Positions 6,578 to 8,023 of a DNA stretch of 8,023 nt are shown in pieces. The stretch is taken from positions 1 through 8,023 of the forward strand of contig CAMAQR010000099.1 in the NCBI GenBank assembly GCA_945860375.1. The letters run 5' to 3'. The notes beneath the pieces are model-generated. The model worked only from the letters and a program-made list of their open reading frames with translations, did not search any database and was not told the origin of the DNA. The position numbers and the translations under genes are program-made. Numbering within the stretch: the first letter of the stretch is position 1; each line of letters opens with the position of its first letter. This stretch comes from Pseudorhodobacter antarcticus. Lineage in GTDB: Bacteria > Pseudomonadota > Alphaproteobacteria > Rhodobacterales > Rhodobacteraceae.

Positions 6578-7138
6578 TTAGATCAACTTGACTTGCGTCC
6601 CGACCGACACTCGGTCGAACACTTCCTCAATATGCTCGTTATAGAGTCCGATGCAACCGTTCGAAGATCGGCGCCCGATTTTCCGCGTATCGTGGGTGCC
6701 GTGGATGCGGTAATATTGCCAGGACAAGTAGAGGGCCCGCGTTCCAAGCGGGTTGGTGGGGTCGCCACCTGGTACCAAAGCGGGCCACTCCGGATTGCGC
6801 TCCCGCATCGACGGCGTCGGTGCCCAACTTGGGTTGACGCGCTTTTCAACGACTTCGGTGTAGCCCCTCCGGGTTAGGTCATCGGAAAGAGGGACAGAAC
6901 TCGGATACAGGTACATCTGACCGTCACTGGTCCAGTGCTGAAGAACCCTCGCGGTCGTGTCAGATATGATGATCCCAAGACCCAAGGCATCGAAATGGTC
7001 TTGCCACTCGTGGACCCGAAACGCGGAGATGTTATTGCGAACCGGGCCTTCGGTGTCTTCGGAGGCATAGGCGGCACGGCCCACCAAAAAGGGCGCTGCC
7101 AGTGCTCCAACAGCGAAGTAACGTCGACTGACTTGCAT
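6578..7138 (-). CDS. L,D-transpeptidase (YkuD domain), Tat-exported
   Basis: A 186-residue enzyme with the leader MQVSRRYFAVGALAAPFLVGRAAYA, containing the twin-arginine motif SRRYFA (Tat export, cleavage after AYA). The YkuD domain is recognisable from GGDPTNPLGTRALYLSWQYYRIHGTHD and S159-N-G-C-I-G164-LYNEHIEEVF. H146 (HGT) and C162 are the catalytic His and Cys. The enzyme should make 3-3 peptidoglycan cross-links or attach proteins to the wall in the periplasm. The motif reads SNGCIG where most family members have S-[HN]-G-C-I-R, so the usual Arg is Gly. Its ATG at 7138 has GAGGAG six bases upstream. It is the first gene behind a CueR-type promoter, so copper-dependent expression is likely. 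Copper(II) has been reported to inhibit L,D-transpeptidases, which gives a possible reason for such control. Confidence 0.9.
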   Translation of the reverse strand: MQVSRRYFAVGALAAPFLVGRAAYASEDTEGPVRNNISAFRVHEWQDHFDALGLGIIISDTTARVLQHWTSDGQMYLYPSSVPLSDDLTRRGYTEVVEKRVNPSWAPTPSMRERNPEWPALVPGGDPTNPLGTRALYLSWQYYRIHGTHDTRKIGRRSSNGCIGLYNEHIEEVFDRVSVGTQVKLI

Positions 7139-7144
7139 GGACTG

Positions 7145-7150
7145 CTCCTC
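7145..7150 (-). promoter_or_regulatory. Ribosome binding site of the L,D-transpeptidase gene
   Basis: GAGGAG on the minus strand, six bases before the ATG at 7138. It is among the best ribosome binding sites of the window and fits a gene expected to be well expressed from the promoter just upstream. Confidence 0.75.
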
Positions 7151-7162
7151 GGTTTTTTATCG

Positions 7163-7192
7163 TGATGCAGCCTTCCAACGTGGGAAGGTCAA
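7163..7192 (-). promoter_or_regulatory. CueR/HmrR-type (MerR family) operator-promoter
   Basis: On the minus strand TTGACC (7187-7192, -35) runs into the inverted repeat CCTTCC-CACGTT-GGAAGG (7171-7188), which fills the spacer. A weak -10 (GCATCA, 7163-7168) follows 18 bases later, or CATCAC after 19. MerR-family copper sensors (CueR, HmrR) bind such CCTTCC...GGAAGG repeats within an overlong spacer; the E. coli copA promoter has TTGACC followed by CCTTCC-7-GGAAGG. The centre here is 6 bases instead of 7. It lies 25-54 bases upstream of the L,D-transpeptidase ATG and points at that gene. The regulator gene is not in the window. Confidence 0.68.
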
Positions 7193-7201
7193 ACCGGTTT
7201 G
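7190..7201. repeat. 12-base palindrome CAAACCGGTTTG next to the copper-type promoter
   Basis: A perfect 12-base palindrome that overlaps the upstream edge of the -35 box. A related half, CAAACTGGT, recurs at 7218-7226. It could be a second operator serving the divergent plus-strand genes. I know no regulator with this exact site. Confidence 0.4.
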
Positions 7202-7314
7202 TCAGATCAAATGGTCACAAACTGGTGATAACGTGGCGATTTCGCCGCGCCGCGCGAAAATAGCAGAGGTCACTGGGATGCGAACATCACTTCAGGGCAC
7301 TTGTGTCTCTATGT

Positions 7315-7623
7315 ATGGGAATGCGAATGTTACTCGCCATTCTTTGCAGCGCTATTGTGCTCGTGTCCCTTTTTGGGGAGGCGCGTTCAGATCATTCGGT
7401 TCATGAAAGCCCCTTCCTCGAAACGTATGCCGTGCCAATGGCCCAGGAATCCCATTGCGGCGGCGGTTCCGGGCACGTGGCCTGCCAAGTCTTATTGGCC
7501 AGTCAGGTCGCGACTCCGATGTTGAAGATCGCTTTTGCCTCATTGCAGTTCGAAATCCTGCCTGTGCAGGCAAGCAGCCGCATCTCTTCGCCACAACCCC
7601 CTCCTCCGCGATACGTCTCCTGA
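7315..7623 (+). CDS. Small secreted His/Cys protein with PPPPR tail, unknown
   Basis: About 102 residues; function unknown. A signal peptide (MGMRMLLAILCSAIVLVSLFGEARS) is followed by a His-rich start (DHSVHESP), then a Cys/His patch SHCGGGSGHVACQVLL, a hydrophobic stretch near LKIAFASLQFEIL, and a proline tail QPPPPRYVS. The start is uncertain: GTG at 7303 has AGGG five bases before it, while ATG at 7315, 7321 or 7327 are also in frame. I chose 7315 because it keeps the Arg in the leader; 7327 would lose it. It lies 38 bases before the second L,D-transpeptidase gene, which it probably shares a transcript with. The order signal peptide, His, C...C, hydrophobic patch, PPPR is the same as in the protein at 6199-6573, so they may be distant paralogues. 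The His and Cys residues hint at metal binding (inference). Confidence 0.62.
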   Translation: MGMRMLLAILCSAIVLVSLFGEARSDHSVHESPFLETYAVPMAQESHCGGGSGHVACQVLLASQVATPMLKIAFASLQFEILPVQASSRISSPQPPPPRYVS

Positions 7624-7661
7624 ACGAACCCAAGTCCAATCGTTTCATCTCAGGAGATATC

Positions 7662-8023
7662 ATGATTTCTCGACGTTCCCTTTTAAGCGGTGCCGCGGCT
7701 GCTGCTTTTGCCAAACCTTCTATCCTCCTAGCCCACACTGAAGAACCTTTCGTTCTGGCCGAAGAATTTCAGCCGCGAGAGGTGCGCGTCCGCGAGCAGC
7801 ACGCTCCGGGTCAGATCCTTGTATTCCCGCGTCTTTACTACCTCTACCACGTCTTCGACAGCGAACGCGCAATTCGCTACGGCGTCGGTGTTGGCAAGGC
7901 TGGTCTCGAATTCAAGGGAACGGCGATCATCGAGCGCAAGGCCGAGTGGCCCTCGTGGCGGCCGACGAATGACATGATACGGCGTGACCCCGACCGCTAT
8001 GCGCAATTCGCGGACGGCGTGCC
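7662..8023 (+). CDS. L,D-transpeptidase (YkuD family), N-terminal part
   Basis: Partial gene running off the right edge, about 120 residues seen. The leader MISRRSLLSGAAAAAFAKPSILLA has a twin-arginine motif (SRRSLL) and ends before HTEEPF. The mature part holds PGQILVFPRLYYLYHVFDSERAIRYGVGVGKAGLEFKG (49-86), then ERKAEWPSWRPTNDMIRRDPDRYAQF. This is the substrate-facing first half of the YkuD fold in the ErfK/YbiS-like group; the HGT and SxGC catalytic motifs lie beyond the window. The ATG at 7662 has AGGAG five bases upstream. It should modify peptidoglycan in the periplasm, like the enzyme at 6578-7138, but the two share little sequence in the visible part and appear to come from different subgroups. 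The pairing with a small secreted protein gene is the mirror image of the minus-strand arrangement. Confidence 0.9.
   Translation, partial: MISRRSLLSGAAAAAFAKPSILLAHTEEPFVLAEEFQPREVRVREQHAPGQILVFPRLYYLYHVFDSERAIRYGVGVGKAGLEFKGTAIIERKAEWPSWRPTNDMIRRDPDRYAQFADGV

Noticed and set aside
7728..8006. Minus-strand open frame at the right edge
   Set aside because: The plus strand here encodes a clear Tat leader and YkuD-type sequence, so the opposite frame is a shadow.

Overview
The base composition (roughly 60% GC) and the protein families suggest an alphaproteobacterium, most likely of the Rhodobacterales/Roseobacter type. This is a judgement from protein style (cytochrome c', FixH-like protein, Tat-targeted YkuD enzymes), not from a database match. 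I see no rRNA, tRNA, CRISPR array or transposase.

Layout. On the left edge, minus strand, is the N-terminal part of a secreted DsbA-family thiol oxidoreductase of the ScsC/Com1 sort. From 6034 down to 347, also on the minus strand, runs a very compact chain of seven genes: cytochrome c', a diheme cytochrome c, a FixH/YtkA-like periplasmic protein, a four-helix membrane protein with a CPTCNK motif, a ferric-reductase-like membrane protein, a PBP2-type transpeptidase (mrdA-like) and a monoheme cytochrome c. Adjacent genes overlap or are 2 bases apart. Upstream on the same strand lie a small secreted protein (6199-6573) and a YkuD L,D-transpeptidase (6578-7138). A divergent intergenic region (about 7139-7314) separates these from a plus-strand pair: a second small secreted protein and a second YkuD L,D-transpeptidase that runs off the right edge.

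The divergent region holds an 18-base inverted repeat, CCTTCC-6-GGAAGG, preceded on the minus strand by TTGACC. This is the layout of promoters controlled by CueR/HmrR (copper-sensing MerR-family regulators). Met/His motifs in two adjacent cytochromes, a cytochrome of the kind often seen in copper-resistance loci, and the ScsC-like protein point the same way.

Working hypothesis (inference): this is a copper-responsive cell-envelope module. It pairs periplasmic electron transfer and metal handling with its own peptidoglycan enzymes: one PBP2 for 4-3 cross-linking and two L,D-transpeptidases. The most notable parts are the PBP2 gene embedded among cytochromes, the two look-alike small secreted Cys/His proteins paired with L,D-transpeptidases, and a 19-base exact repeat that encodes the same Met/His motif in neighbouring cytochrome genes. 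No metal sensor gene, copper ATPase or multicopper oxidase lies inside the window.
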